DNA of 64,000 nt from a virus (IMGVR_UViG_3300034082_001419:57495-121494); one strand, 5' to 3'. Counted from the first letter of the stretch, positions 49,620-57,566 are shown. The notes: a model not told the origin generated them from the letters alone. Translations and numbers: made by a program.

Positions 49620-50360
49620 ATGAAAAAAAATGTAATTCAAATAGCAACAACAACAGAGTATTCAATGTTTAATTATTTACCAATGAATAGAAATATTGAT
49701 TCACTACAAGTTGAAAGATTAGTACAAAGTATAAGAGAAATGGGTGTTACCAGACAAGCAATCTGTATTAAAACAGCAGTAATTGATGGTGAATTAAAAA
49801 CATATGTAATTGATGGTCAACATTTAATACACGCATGTCAAAGAGAAGCAGTACCTGTAGAATACAGATACATTGAAGTTATTGATAAAGCTGACATTAT
49901 TAAAAAAATAGCTTTTTATAATAATTCATCTAAGTCATGGCAATTAATGGATTATGTTAATGCATGGATGTTTGATGTTCCTGATTATCTTTCTCTTAAA
50001 AAGTTTAAGAATTTATATAATCTTGAACCATTAATGATTGCTAATATCTGTAATAGTGAAATTGGATATAATGGAGTATCTTCAGCTAGTCAATTAATAA
50101 AAACAGGTGCATTTAGAATTAGTAATGTAAATGCAGAAGCAATGTGTAAAGATTTTAGTGATATGTTTATTAAGATTGGTAAAGCTGATAGATGGGTTAA
50201 ACATCAATTTTTAAAAGTATTTATTAAATCTTATAATCATCCTAGTTATAATCATAATGCTACATTAGCTAATGTTGATAAAAACATTAGTCAAATTAAA
50301 GCTATGACTGATATAACTATAGCTATGACTTTTATACAAAAAAATGTATTTGTTGTATAA
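49620..50360 (+). CDS. ParB/Srx-fold protein
   Basis: 246 aa. Residues ~28-75 match the ParB N-terminal or Srx-like fold: LQVERLVQSIREMGVTRQAI then TYVIDGQHLIHACQREAVPV. The YVIDGQHLIHAC segment carries the Gly-His pair typical of this nucleotide-binding fold. The rest is helical without the ParB helix-turn-helix. Often found next to helicases and nucleases in phages; role in DNA partition or transcription unknown. Confidence 0.7.
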   Translation: MKKNVIQIATTTEYSMFNYLPMNRNIDSLQVERLVQSIREMGVTRQAICIKTAVIDGELKTYVIDGQHLIHACQREAVPVEYRYIEVIDKADIIKKIAFYNNSSKSWQLMDYVNAWMFDVPDYLSLKKFKNLYNLEPLMIANICNSEIGYNGVSSASQLIKTGAFRISNVNAEAMCKDFSDMFIKIGKADRWVKHQFLKVFIKSYNHPSYNHNATLANVDKNISQIKAMTDITIAMTFIQKNVFVV

Positions 50361-50380
50361 TTAATTTTAAAACTATAAAA

Positions 50381-50470
50381 ATGACAAGAGAAGAGATACA
50401 AAAGTTAGCATTGGATGCTACTGATAAGAAAAGAAAATGTGGATTAAGTTTAGCTACTGGTGGTTTGTAA
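50381..50470 (+). pseudogene. Orphan 5' fragment of a helicase gene (split at Walker A)
   Basis: The frame reads MTREEIQKLALDATDKKRKC through LATGGL and then stops. It matches the first 27 residues of the helicase that begins at 51270 (18 of 27 identical), ending exactly where that gene enters ATGVGKT. The DNA is much more diverged than the protein. This is the leftover exon-like piece of the interrupted gene (see findings). Confidence 0.75.
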
Positions 50471-50480
50471 AAAATAAATA

Positions 50481-50526
50481 ATATCCGTATCTTTGTAATA
50501 TGGAAATGAAACAAGGATACGGATAT
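50481..50526 (+). promoter_or_regulatory. Hairpin enclosing the start codon of the GIY-YIG gene
   Basis: A 15-bp stem (atatccgtatctttg 50481-50495 with caaggatacggatat 50512-50526; one wobble) puts the ATG at 50500 in a 16-base loop. In T4, hairpins over the start of homing endonuclease genes limit translation; I infer a similar role. Confidence 0.6.
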
Positions 50527-51273
50527 AAAATTTGTGGTATATATAAAATTACTAATGGTGTAAATAATAAAATATATATTGGCAGTAGTACAAACATTTA
50601 TTATAGACTGAGAAGACATAAGTCAGATCTATTAAATCAACAGCATAAAAATCTTTATTTGCAAAATGCATACAATAAATATGGAAAAACCTGCTTTAAA
50701 GTAGACATAATTGAAATATGTAGCATTGATCAAATATTTATTAGAGAGCAATATTATATAGATACACTTAATCCAGATTATAATATAAGAAGAGATGTAA
50801 TCACAAATAAAATGAGTGATGAAACTAAAAAGAAAATCTCTGAAATAATGAAAGAAAAGTCTAAAGCTGGTATAATAGTAAATCATTTAAATACTGATAA
50901 GAAAAAAGAAATTGATATATATGATTGTAATTGTAATCTTATTAAAAAGTTTAATGGATATAATGAAGCAGGTAGATATTTAAAAAGTATTTATCCCGCA
51001 TTTAAACCAAATTCAACATCACAAATAATTAAAAGTAAAAGTGGAAAATATAAAGATTATTATTTAATCCTACCTGATAAAAAATGTAATAACACAATTA
51101 CAAGGTCTGATGCATTCACAATTCAAATGATTAATACCATAACAGATGAAATGATTGTTTTTGATAGTGCTATGAAAGCTGCAAAATATTTAAATTGCGC
51201 TGAAAGTAGTGTTTTAAAGTCAATAAAAAAATCAAGGTTGTTGTTAAAAAAATATAAATTAATAAAATTATGA
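50500..51273 (+). CDS. GIY-YIG homing endonuclease with NUMOD repeats
   Basis: 257 aa. The N-terminal catalytic domain shows KICGIYKITNGVNNKIYIG (the GIY...YIG pair), STNIYYRLRRHKSDLL and a downstream Glu-Tyr element (REQYYIDTLNPDYN). The C-terminal region has two NUMOD-like DNA-binding repeats (IDIYDCNCNLIKKFNGYNEA and EMIVFDSAMKAAKYLNCAES). A nicking/cutting enzyme that spreads its own gene. Its stop overlaps the helicase ATG. Confidence 0.85.
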   Translation: MEMKQGYGYKICGIYKITNGVNNKIYIGSSTNIYYRLRRHKSDLLNQQHKNLYLQNAYNKYGKTCFKVDIIEICSIDQIFIREQYYIDTLNPDYNIRRDVITNKMSDETKKKISEIMKEKSKAGIIVNHLNTDKKKEIDIYDCNCNLIKKFNGYNEAGRYLKSIYPAFKPNSTSQIIKSKSGKYKDYYLILPDKKCNNTITRSDAFTIQMINTITDEMIVFDSAMKAAKYLNCAESSVLKSIKKSRLLLKKYKLIKL

Positions 51274-52370
51274 CCAGAGAAAAAATTCAAGAACTTGCAT
51301 TAAATGCAACTAATAATAAAAAGCGTTGTTCATTGATTCTTGCCACAGGTGTTGGTAAGACTTTAGTAGGTCTTATGCATATGGAAAGAAATCTGACTCC
51401 ATTAATGAATGTGCTTATTGTTGCTCCTAAGCTTAGTATTTTTACATCTTGGAGAACTGAAGCTATTAAGTTTAATAAGTCTCACTTACTTGACACAGCA
51501 CAATTCACTACTTACTTAAGTTTGAATAAACTAGATCCAAGAGAGTATGATATGATTTACTTTGATGAAGCTCACTCATTGTTACCTTCACATAGAGAAT
51601 TTTTAGATGAGTATGACGGTAAGATCTTAGGTCTTACCGGTACTCCTCCTAAAATGGTAAATAGTGAGAAAGGTGAGATGATGCAAGAGTTCTATCCTAT
51701 ATGTTATGAATACTTAACTGATGATGCTATTAATGATAATATCTTAAATGATTATAAAATTATTGTGCATCAACTTAGGTTAGACAATAGTAATAAGAAT
51801 GTTAAAGCAGGTAGTAAGTATAAATCATTCTTTACTACTGAATTAGCTAATTATAATTATTGGTGCAGCAGAATAGAGGATTCTAGACCGGGAAAAGAGC
51901 AGCAAATTTCAAGAGTAATGAGGATGAAGGCTATGATGGCTTTTCCAAGTAAAGAAGCTTATACTAAGATATTGAGTAACTCAATTAAATCTAAGTGTAT
52001 TATATTTGCTAATACTCAAGAGCAAGCTGATCAATTATGTAACTATAGTTATCATAGTAATAATCCAGAATCTAGTGATAATCTTAATATGTTTAAGTCA
52101 GGTAATATTACTAAACTATCTTGTGTATTACAATTAAGTGAGGGTATTAATATTCCTAATCTTAAACAATGTATTATACTACATGCTTATGGTAATGAGC
52201 GTAAGGCTAGTCAAAGAATCGGGAGATGTTTGAGATTATCTGTTGATGAAACAGCTACTATTCACATTCTATGTTATATGGATACTATAGATCAGAAATG
52301 GGTTACTGAAGCATTATCTGGTTTTGATCAGGATAAAATAGAGTGGAAAGATTTTAATATTAAGTTATAA
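51270..52370 (+). CDS. SF2-type DEAH helicase (restored after HEG insertion)
   Basis: 366 aa. Walker A ATGVGKTLVG near residue 26, motif Ia VLIVAPKLSI, motif II MIYFDEAHS, motif III LTGTPPKM, and C-terminal QRIGRCLRL (motif VI). Smaller than typical helicases, so it likely lacks accessory domains. It begins with the rebuilt MTREKIQELALNATNNKKRC. It may act in phage DNA replication, recombination or transcription termination. Confidence 0.85.
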   Translation: MTREKIQELALNATNNKKRCSLILATGVGKTLVGLMHMERNLTPLMNVLIVAPKLSIFTSWRTEAIKFNKSHLLDTAQFTTYLSLNKLDPREYDMIYFDEAHSLLPSHREFLDEYDGKILGLTGTPPKMVNSEKGEMMQEFYPICYEYLTDDAINDNILNDYKIIVHQLRLDNSNKNVKAGSKYKSFFTTELANYNYWCSRIEDSRPGKEQQISRVMRMKAMMAFPSKEAYTKILSNSIKSKCIIFANTQEQADQLCNYSYHSNNPESSDNLNMFKSGNITKLSCVLQLSEGINIPNLKQCIILHAYGNERKASQRIGRCLRLSVDETATIHILCYMDTIDQKWVTEALSGFDQDKIEWKDFNIKL

Positions 52371-52383
52371 CAGCATTTTAAAT

Positions 52384-52695
52384 ATGTATATAAGAGATTT
52401 ATTTGATATTTTATCAGAAGGTGAGAAAGAATTAATGTATGATCTATGTAGAATATGGAAAAAGCAAGAAGAAGAAAAAAGAAAAAAACTAAGAGAGGAA
52501 AATAAAAAAATATTATTAGACTTAAGTGATAACAAAATGAGTGCAAGATTATTAACAGCTCTATTAGATTACTATGAAAATCATAAAGTGAATGAAGAAC
52601 TCATGCTTGAACATATTTGTTTAAAAAATGTGAGAAATATTGGTAAAGTAGGTATAGAAGAGTTTAATAAATTATTTTTTTACAATCATGAGTAG
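52384..52695 (+). CDS. RNA polymerase alpha-CTD-like helix-hairpin-helix protein (103 aa)
   Basis: The C-terminal ~45 residues (SARLLTALLDYYENHKVNEE, then CLKNVRNIGKVGIEEFNKLF) match the alpha-CTD pattern, with the helix-hairpin-helix VRNIGKVGIEEF. The N-terminal half is a charged coiled coil (WKKQEEEKRKKLREENKKIL). Could bind host RNA polymerase partners or UP-like DNA as a transcription modulator. The assignment is by pattern only. Confidence 0.55.
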   Translation: MYIRDLFDILSEGEKELMYDLCRIWKKQEEEKRKKLREENKKILLDLSDNKMSARLLTALLDYYENHKVNEELMLEHICLKNVRNIGKVGIEEFNKLFFYNHE

Positions 52696-52906
52696 CCCAA
52701 AAGAAAAAGCAAAAGAATTATTTGATAGACATTTAATGTCTCAATTTATAATGAGTAGAGAGACAGCTAAAGTACATTCATTAATTACAATAGATGAGAT
52801 ATTAAAAAGTGGTTGTACATTACCAAGTAATAATGCTTATTATGGATGTAATGAAGAAGCAAGTAAGTATTGGTTAGAAGTTAAATCTGAATTGGAAAAA
52901 TTATGA
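52688..52906 (+). CDS. Small hypothetical protein (72 aa)
   Basis: MSSPKEKAKELFDRHLMSQF then AKVHSLITIDEILKSGCTLP. Helical. Resembles small phage proteins of the type KEKAxELxxK found in Bacteroidota phage early regions. It overlaps both neighbours by a few bases. Confidence 0.55.
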   Translation: MSSPKEKAKELFDRHLMSQFIMSRETAKVHSLITIDEILKSGCTLPSNNAYYGCNEEASKYWLEVKSELEKL

Positions 52907-53088
52907 CAGTAGGTGATAAAATGAAAGCTTTAATTATGGCAGATGACTATAATAAAGTAAGAGTACATGTATCAGATGAATTTATCAATATGGCTAGAAC
53001 TATGTTAGGAGATTTTAAATATATTGAGGAAAAAGAAGAAAAGTATCAGGAATTAGTTAAATCTTTTAAACATGAAGATTCACATTGA
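52903..53088 (+). CDS. Small hypothetical protein (61 aa)
   Basis: MTVGDKMKALIMADDYNKVR then a charged helix ending KSFKHEDSH. ATGA overlap upstream. Function unknown. Confidence 0.5.
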   Translation: MTVGDKMKALIMADDYNKVRVHVSDEFINMARTMLGDFKYIEEKEEKYQELVKSFKHEDSH

Positions 53089-53281
53089 GATAAGAAATGA
53101 TATTAACCCTGCTCTTGCACTTACTAAAGTAAAACAAGTAATTGAGCAGGGTAAAATATCTAATGATGGTAAAAACTATTGTTGGATAACTGAATGGTCT
53201 GATGATATAGTAGTATACACAAGGGATAATAGGAAATCAGACTGTTTTGTAGTCTATAAAAAAGGACAATATGGCAAATAA
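53072..53281 (+). CDS. Small hypothetical protein (69 aa)
   Basis: MKIHIEIRNDINPALALTKV then YCWITEWSDDIVVYTRDNRK. Alternating beta strands, like small anti-host or DNA-mimic proteins in fold class only. Overlaps both neighbours. Confidence 0.5.
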   Translation: MKIHIEIRNDINPALALTKVKQVIEQGKISNDGKNYCWITEWSDDIVVYTRDNRKSDCFVVYKKGQYGK

Positions 53282-53534
53282 AACAGCAGTAGAATTTGTA
53301 GCTTATGAACTTATGAACTTAGATATAGCTTACGAAATGGGTCTTGAGAAAAATGAGTTTCATAAGCTAAGACAAGAAATTATTAAGAAAGCCAAAGAAA
53401 TGGAAAAACAACAGATAATGGATGCTTACAATGATGCTGAGGACAAATGTGAATACTTTATTGAAGAACATGCTTGGCAAAGACACCATCTTTTAAGTGA
53501 AAATTATTATAAACAAACCTTTAAATCAGAATAA
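53271..53534 (+). CDS. Small helical protein (87 aa)
   Basis: MANKTAVEFVAYELMNLDIA then KLRQEIIKKAKEMEKQQIMD and a His/Glu-rich tail with YYKQTFKSE. The AVEFVxYxL ... AKEMEKQQIMDAY pattern is very widespread in short Bacteroidota phage proteins. Function unknown. Confidence 0.6.
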   Translation: MANKTAVEFVAYELMNLDIAYEMGLEKNEFHKLRQEIIKKAKEMEKQQIMDAYNDAEDKCEYFIEEHAWQRHHLLSENYYKQTFKSE

Positions 53535-53535
53535 G

Positions 53536-53706
53536 ATGAAACAGTATATACCGTACATAGTAATACTACTAATATCATATTTAGTAGTAGCATTTGTAAA
53601 GATGCAATTTAATCCTGCATATTGGGAACAAGAGGCAAGATTTGCCTTAATGGTAATAGTATTAGTATTAATGGCTCTATATAGCTTTTTTAAATTTATA
53701 GAATAG
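53536..53706 (+). CDS. Small membrane protein (56 aa)
   Basis: Start taken at ATG 53536 because it follows the previous stop; a longer in-frame start lies inside that gene. Two hydrophobic helices (YIVILLISYLVVAFVKM and ALMVIVLVLMALYSFFKFI). Confidence 0.5.
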   Translation: MKQYIPYIVILLISYLVVAFVKMQFNPAYWEQEARFALMVIVLVLMALYSFFKFIE

Positions 53707-53707
53707 T

Positions 53708-54226
53708 ATGAAAGGATTTGAATTAGTAAAACGTGAAGACCATTGGGCTTTATACAATGAAGACGGTCATAAAATTGCTGCTACTATAGATGGTTGTAAT
53801 AGTAAACTATCTAAAGAAAACTGTGATGAGATATTTGGAATATTTGATGTTGGAGCATTAGCTTTAGAAGAATGTAATAACACTGACCCATTAAGATTAG
53901 ATAGCGTAAAGTATAAACAAGACCCTTATTTTAGGATAGGTTATTTAAAAGGTTACAACAAAGCAATGGAGTTGAATAAAGACAAGTTGTTTACTGAGGA
54001 TGATTTATATAGAGTATTCTTAATTAATTCAGCAGGAAATAACACTACATTAAGACACTTCTTTGAAGAAACTGTACTTTCAATGTTTGAACAACCAACA
54101 GAAATTGAGGTTGAGATTGTTTCTGAATTAGCTTATACTGTTAATGAGAATAGTGAAACTGAAATGATGCCAGAACCACATATTAAACTTGATGAAAATG
54201 GTTGTTTAATACTTAAAAAGAAATAA
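53708..54226 (+). CDS. Hypothetical phage protein (172 aa)
   Basis: MKGFELVKREDHWALYNEDG start, beta/alpha mix, then GYLKGYNKAMELNKDKLFTE, a short motif seen in many such phage proteins, and a C-terminal strand IKLDENGCLILKKK. Unknown role. Confidence 0.55.
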   Translation: MKGFELVKREDHWALYNEDGHKIAATIDGCNSKLSKENCDEIFGIFDVGALALEECNNTDPLRLDSVKYKQDPYFRIGYLKGYNKAMELNKDKLFTEDDLYRVFLINSAGNNTTLRHFFEETVLSMFEQPTEIEVEIVSELAYTVNENSETEMMPEPHIKLDENGCLILKKK

Positions 54227-54227
54227 G

Positions 54228-54578
54228 ATGGAAAAACCATTTCACACAATAATTATTCAACGTGTTGGTAAGTCAGAGCAATTAACAGCTGAAGAAATAA
54301 ATAAAATGATTACTGATAATAGACTGTTAACTGAAGAGTATGAACAAAGTAAAAAGAAAAGCATGAAAACAATCACAAAAGCAGTGATACCGTTATCAGA
54401 TATCCCTGTAAAACTAAGAAAAAACTCATTGTTTAAGAAGGTAAGAGTACATACATACATTGAGTGTCACATGGAAGGTAAAGGTAAAGAATCAGATGAT
54501 GATTTAACAGCATGGTTACGTGAAATGTATCCAACATTGACAAGAAAAATTAGTTTTTTAATACACATTGATATATGA
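54228..54578 (+). CDS. Hypothetical protein (116 aa)
   Basis: MEKPFHTIIIQRVGKSEQLT then KKKSMKTITKAVIPLSDIPV, basic. A Gly/Lys-rich piece (HMEGKGKESDDDLTAWLREM) precedes a hydrophobic end. ATGA coupling to the next gene. Function unknown. Confidence 0.5.
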   Translation: MEKPFHTIIIQRVGKSEQLTAEEINKMITDNRLLTEEYEQSKKKSMKTITKAVIPLSDIPVKLRKNSLFKKVRVHTYIECHMEGKGKESDDDLTAWLREMYPTLTRKISFLIHIDI

Positions 54579-54670
54579 AAAAAGTAATAATAGGATTTGT
54601 AGCTTTCTTAATAGGATTTACAGTAATGAGTATAATTTTACATTATTTAATTAATTATGGCAGCATATGA
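54575..54670 (+). CDS. Single-helix membrane peptide (31 aa)
   Basis: MKKVIIGFVAFLIGFTVMSI then ILHYLINYGSI. One transmembrane helix. Overlaps the previous stop (ATGA) and the next start by 14 bases. Confidence 0.45.
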   Translation: MKKVIIGFVAFLIGFTVMSIILHYLINYGSI

Positions 54671-55169
54671 TCCAGACAATATCAGATTCATCAGAGCAGT
54701 TGTGAAAATATCAAGTGCTCTGTATGATATTGATGAAATGAAAAGTAATAAAAAGTATAAATTTAGCATGAAGCTAGATGTTAACAAGTGGCATGAGTGG
54801 TCTGAATTATATATTAAAGAACCAATGCATGTTTTTGCTAAAACAGATGCTGTTGCATTAATGGATTTAATAGAGTTATTTGATGATTATCATAATAAAA
54901 TCTTTATAAAAGATGAGTTTAATACAAGATTAAACTTATTTTTAGCTAAAATAGAATCTGCAAGATGGGATTTACTCCAACTTGGAGCTGATAATAAGTC
55001 TAGAATGGGAATATTAATTACTAATATAGAGGATTTAATTAATAAAGGTTATTTCAAGTCATATAAAAACTATGTAGATCCGTATGGAAAAGGTTATGTT
55101 GATATTGTTGACTCTATGAATAGACTTGGTGAGACAATAATAGTTGGAACTAAACCGGAAAATGTGTAA
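54657..55169 (+). CDS. Helical hypothetical protein (170 aa)
   Basis: Mostly alpha: YDPDNIRFIRAVVKISSALY, KLDVNKWHEWSELYIKEPMH and RLNLFLAKIESARWDLLQLG, then a Gly/Asp-rich end. No catalytic motif. Possibly a small regulatory or host-interacting protein. Confidence 0.5.
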   Translation: MAAYDPDNIRFIRAVVKISSALYDIDEMKSNKKYKFSMKLDVNKWHEWSELYIKEPMHVFAKTDAVALMDLIELFDDYHNKIFIKDEFNTRLNLFLAKIESARWDLLQLGADNKSRMGILITNIEDLINKGYFKSYKNYVDPYGKGYVDIVDSMNRLGETIIVGTKPENV

Positions 55170-55186
55170 ATTAAAATATAAACACT

Positions 55187-55435
55187 ATGGTATTGGAAAA
55201 GACACATAAATTAACGTTATATAATGACAACAAACATGATTTTCTTTATGTTATTGCTTGTCTTATAAGATTTTGTGATCACAACCCTGAACAAGCTGAA
55301 CAATGTGCAGTCTTAGTTGATGGAAGAGAATCATATGATATTAAGTCAGGGTCATTTGATGACATGTATGACTTATTGGTCAAATTAGAAATGTATGAAC
55401 TTAAAGTTGAGTTAAGTGAAAGTAGTGTGCATTAA
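55187..55435 (+). CDS. Small hypothetical protein (82 aa)
   Basis: MVLEKTHKLTLYNDNKHDFL then ACLIRFCDHNPEQAEQCAVL and SYDIKSGSFDDMYDLLVKLE. The pattern THKLxLxNDxxHxF...CxHxxxQAEQCA is that of ClpS, the adaptor for the ClpAP protease (N-end rule): length and spacing fit. A phage ClpS-like protein could redirect host proteolysis. Strong by pattern, unverified. Confidence 0.55.
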   Translation: MVLEKTHKLTLYNDNKHDFLYVIACLIRFCDHNPEQAEQCAVLVDGRESYDIKSGSFDDMYDLLVKLEMYELKVELSESSVH

Positions 55436-55682
55436 TAGTAGCAACAAGCCTGATAAGGTTCCTGCTACACAATGGATAGAAAAAGGTAAAGCTTATACTG
55501 TTGTGAGAGTTGTAAAAATGGGTATACAAGCCAATACACTTGGATTTGATTTAGAAGAGGTGAACTTAGAGGGATGTTTTCCTTATGAGTTCTATGATGC
55601 TAAGAGATTTTTACCAGAAGATATGGTAGATCAGAAAGATATGGCTGTAGAAGTAGTAGAAGAAGAATTAGAATTAGTATGA
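55416..55682 (+). CDS. Small phage protein, GTG start (88 aa)
   Basis: No upstream ATG; the GTG at 55416 gives MKVVCINSSNKPDKVPATQW, with KGKAYTVVRVVKMGI and FPYEFYDAKRFLPED, a pattern common in small phage proteins. It overlaps the preceding gene by 20 bases. Function unknown. Confidence 0.6.
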   Translation: MKVVCINSSNKPDKVPATQWIEKGKAYTVVRVVKMGIQANTLGFDLEEVNLEGCFPYEFYDAKRFLPEDMVDQKDMAVEVVEEELELV

Positions 55683-56134
55683 CAGATTATACCAAAGAAG
55701 ACATACTTGATGAATTATTAAAAATCAGCAGTAAACCAAAAACAAAAGCTCCTCACATTGTAGATAGAAGAAACTATTTAATAGCTATTCTTTACTACAC
55801 ATTTAAAGCAACTGAGGAAGAAATCATTATTTATACTAACTTGACTTCAAGGAGTACAATTAATCATGCTAAAAGGACAGCATTTGAATTGTATAAGATT
55901 AAAGATAAATTGTTTTTAAAAAATGTTGATGAATTAATACAAAAGTATCCATGTGATTTTAATTTTGATATAAAAACGCGGGACTATAATACTACTGCAA
56001 CAACTATATCAATAACATTATCACATCATCAATTAGAAAGTTTTACAAGGTATTTAAAATCTAAAAAGATTGATAAATCAAGTGATGGAGCTAAAAAATT
56101 AATCTTATCAGTATTAAAATTATGGGAAGAGTAA
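55679..56134 (+). CDS. DnaA domain IV-like helix-turn-helix protein (151 aa)
   Basis: Residues ~28-70 read RRNYLIAILYYTFKATEEEI then LTSRSTINHAKRTAFEL. The SRSTINHAKR element resembles the DnaA C-terminal signature (RDHSTVLHA). The remainder is helical with NTTATTISITLSHHQLESF. If it binds DnaA-type boxes it could act at the inverted 9-mers at 43.48 kb. This is an inference from pattern similarity. Confidence 0.5.
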   Translation: MTDYTKEDILDELLKISSKPKTKAPHIVDRRNYLIAILYYTFKATEEEIIIYTNLTSRSTINHAKRTAFELYKIKDKLFLKNVDELIQKYPCDFNFDIKTRDYNTTATTISITLSHHQLESFTRYLKSKKIDKSSDGAKKLILSVLKLWEE

Positions 56135-56262
56135 AGGAGATCTATATTGATTTAATTAATCAGTATGGACATGTAGATGATATTCCTATGGATATCAAAT
56201 TGGATGACTATATAGCTAAAAGAAGAGAAAATGAAGAAGAAAGAGAAGAAACTAGAGATTAG
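56122..56262 (+). CDS. Small acidic protein (46 aa)
   Basis: MGRVKEIYIDLINQYGHVDD then MDIKLDDYIAKRRENEEERE. Overlaps both neighbours (13 and 32 bases). This LYIDLI/xYG pattern occurs in other small phage proteins. Confidence 0.5.
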   Translation: MGRVKEIYIDLINQYGHVDDIPMDIKLDDYIAKRRENEEEREETRD

Positions 56263-56401
56263 TGACATTAAAACTGTATGTTGTAATGCAGGTTGGTATA
56301 TAAGATCAAGAGCAAACTATAGATGTGAGAAATGCGATGATGATGTTACATTACATATAGTATTTGCTAATATGGCAATTGATGAATCTGAAAAGAAATA
56401 G
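56231..56401 (+). CDS. Small zinc-binding protein (56 aa)
   Basis: MKKKEKKLEISDIKTVCCNA then YRCEKCDDDVTLHIVFANM. CC and CxxC spaced by 13 residues suggest a zinc knuckle. It overlaps the previous gene by 32 bases. Confidence 0.5.
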   Translation: MKKKEKKLEISDIKTVCCNAGWYIRSRANYRCEKCDDDVTLHIVFANMAIDESEKK

Positions 56402-56403
56402 AT

Positions 56404-56742
56404 ATGGCAGAAGTAGGTGTAAATATAGAAGTAGATGTAGAGATTGATGTATATGACTTTATGGGTAATTGTAATGACTCAGAGATTGCTGAAGTGATTG
56501 AATATTTAGTTGATAGAGAAAAGATTAAACCTGAACACTTTGATCCTGAAGAATATTTAGATACTCTAGATAATGCTGAAGTAGAATTAGTACATGAATG
56601 GTTAATGGTAAGATATAATACTAAATTTGGAATAAATCATGCAAATATAGTAGAAGCTTTAACTAAAATAGGTGCTGGAATACTACAGTTAACTACTGAA
56701 GAAGAAGAGTATATTAAATCATTAGCAAATAGATTAGTATGA
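56404..56742 (+). CDS. Acidic hypothetical protein (112 aa)
   Basis: Asp/Glu/Val-rich start (GVNIEVDVEIDVYDFMGNC), then helices SEIAEVIEYLVDREKIKPEH and KIGAGILQLTTEEEEYIKSL. Resembles highly acidic, possibly DNA-mimic, phage proteins in composition. ATGA overlap with the next gene. Confidence 0.5.
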   Translation: MAEVGVNIEVDVEIDVYDFMGNCNDSEIAEVIEYLVDREKIKPEHFDPEEYLDTLDNAEVELVHEWLMVRYNTKFGINHANIVEALTKIGAGILQLTTEEEEYIKSLANRLV

Positions 56743-57566
56743 AAAATCAAGTAATTAAATGTCTTACACCAGAACATGGTAAAAAGATAATAGAGTATTG
56801 GAAATCAAAAGGTGTTGATACTGGTATTAAAACAGGTAAACTTTGTGAATCTGATAATGACTATTATATTTATTATGGTGTTATTAATGGTAAATTTGAT
56901 AACTACTCATCAATTGATGTACAAAGAGAAAATGCTGAAATAATTGAGTTACCAGAAGATGAATTTGACATGACTACTAATGAAGGTAGATCAGCTTATG
57001 CTAAAAAACATTATCCAGTAGGGACTAAATATAAATCTTTATATAGTGGTCAAGAATTAATTGTTGGAAGTTATGATGGTCATTTATGTCTCCAACCAGA
57101 AGGTATATGGAGCGTATATGACTTTCTTACCAATAAATGGGCTGAGATTATTGAAGATAAACAAGAAGAAAAAGTTATGGAAACACAAAAATTATCAAGA
57201 AAAGGTCTTAAAGAAATACATTCAGTAGCTTGTTCAGCATGGAGAGAACAATTAGAAGCAATGGGTTATAGAAATCCATTAGAAGATTATATTGAATTAA
57301 CACAAGAACAAGTTGATACAATGTTTAAAGCTTGCACTAAAGAGCAATTACCAATTGTATCTAAGTATCTTAAACAAGATGATGGTAGTGTTGATATAAG
57401 TAAAGTTACATATGGTAATCATGGTATACTTTTAGGTAGTGCTTATATTGTTAGACATGATGCTTTTACTAGTATAAAAAATGGTTTTTGGTTAAATCCT
57501 GACTTTAATTGGGAATTTAAAATAAATGGTGATTATCAATATTTAATACCAACTAAAAAGAAATAG
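56739..57566 (+). CDS. Two-domain hypothetical phage protein (275 aa)
   Basis: N-terminal domain (EHGKKIIEYWKSKGVDTGIK, then DNDYYIYYGVINGKFDNYS) recalls the small phage domain found in proteins of ribosome- or nuclease-poor early regions; a middle strand FDMTTNEGRSAYAKKHYPVG; a C-terminal helical domain (KGLKEIHSVACSAWREQLEA, then PLEDYIELTQEQVDTMFKAC). No catalytic motif is recognised. Role unknown. Confidence 0.5.
   Translation: MKNQVIKCLTPEHGKKIIEYWKSKGVDTGIKTGKLCESDNDYYIYYGVINGKFDNYSSIDVQRENAEIIELPEDEFDMTTNEGRSAYAKKHYPVGTKYKSLYSGQELIVGSYDGHLCLQPEGIWSVYDFLTNKWAEIIEDKQEEKVMETQKLSRKGLKEIHSVACSAWREQLEAMGYRNPLEDYIELTQEQVDTMFKACTKEQLPIVSKYLKQDDGSVDISKVTYGNHGILLGSAYIVRHDAFTSIKNGFWLNPDFNWEFKINGDYQYLIPTKKK

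Noticed and set aside
50332-50619. Minus-strand 95-codon frame opposite the GIY-YIG start
   Set aside because: Antisense shadow; no start context, Phe/Ile-rich sequence typical of reversed AT-rich coding DNA.
50381-51300. Group I or II intron around the GIY-YIG gene
   Set aside because: The downstream helicase has its own complete 5' end and no splice would join fragment to VGKT without duplicating it; no intron core motifs are seen.
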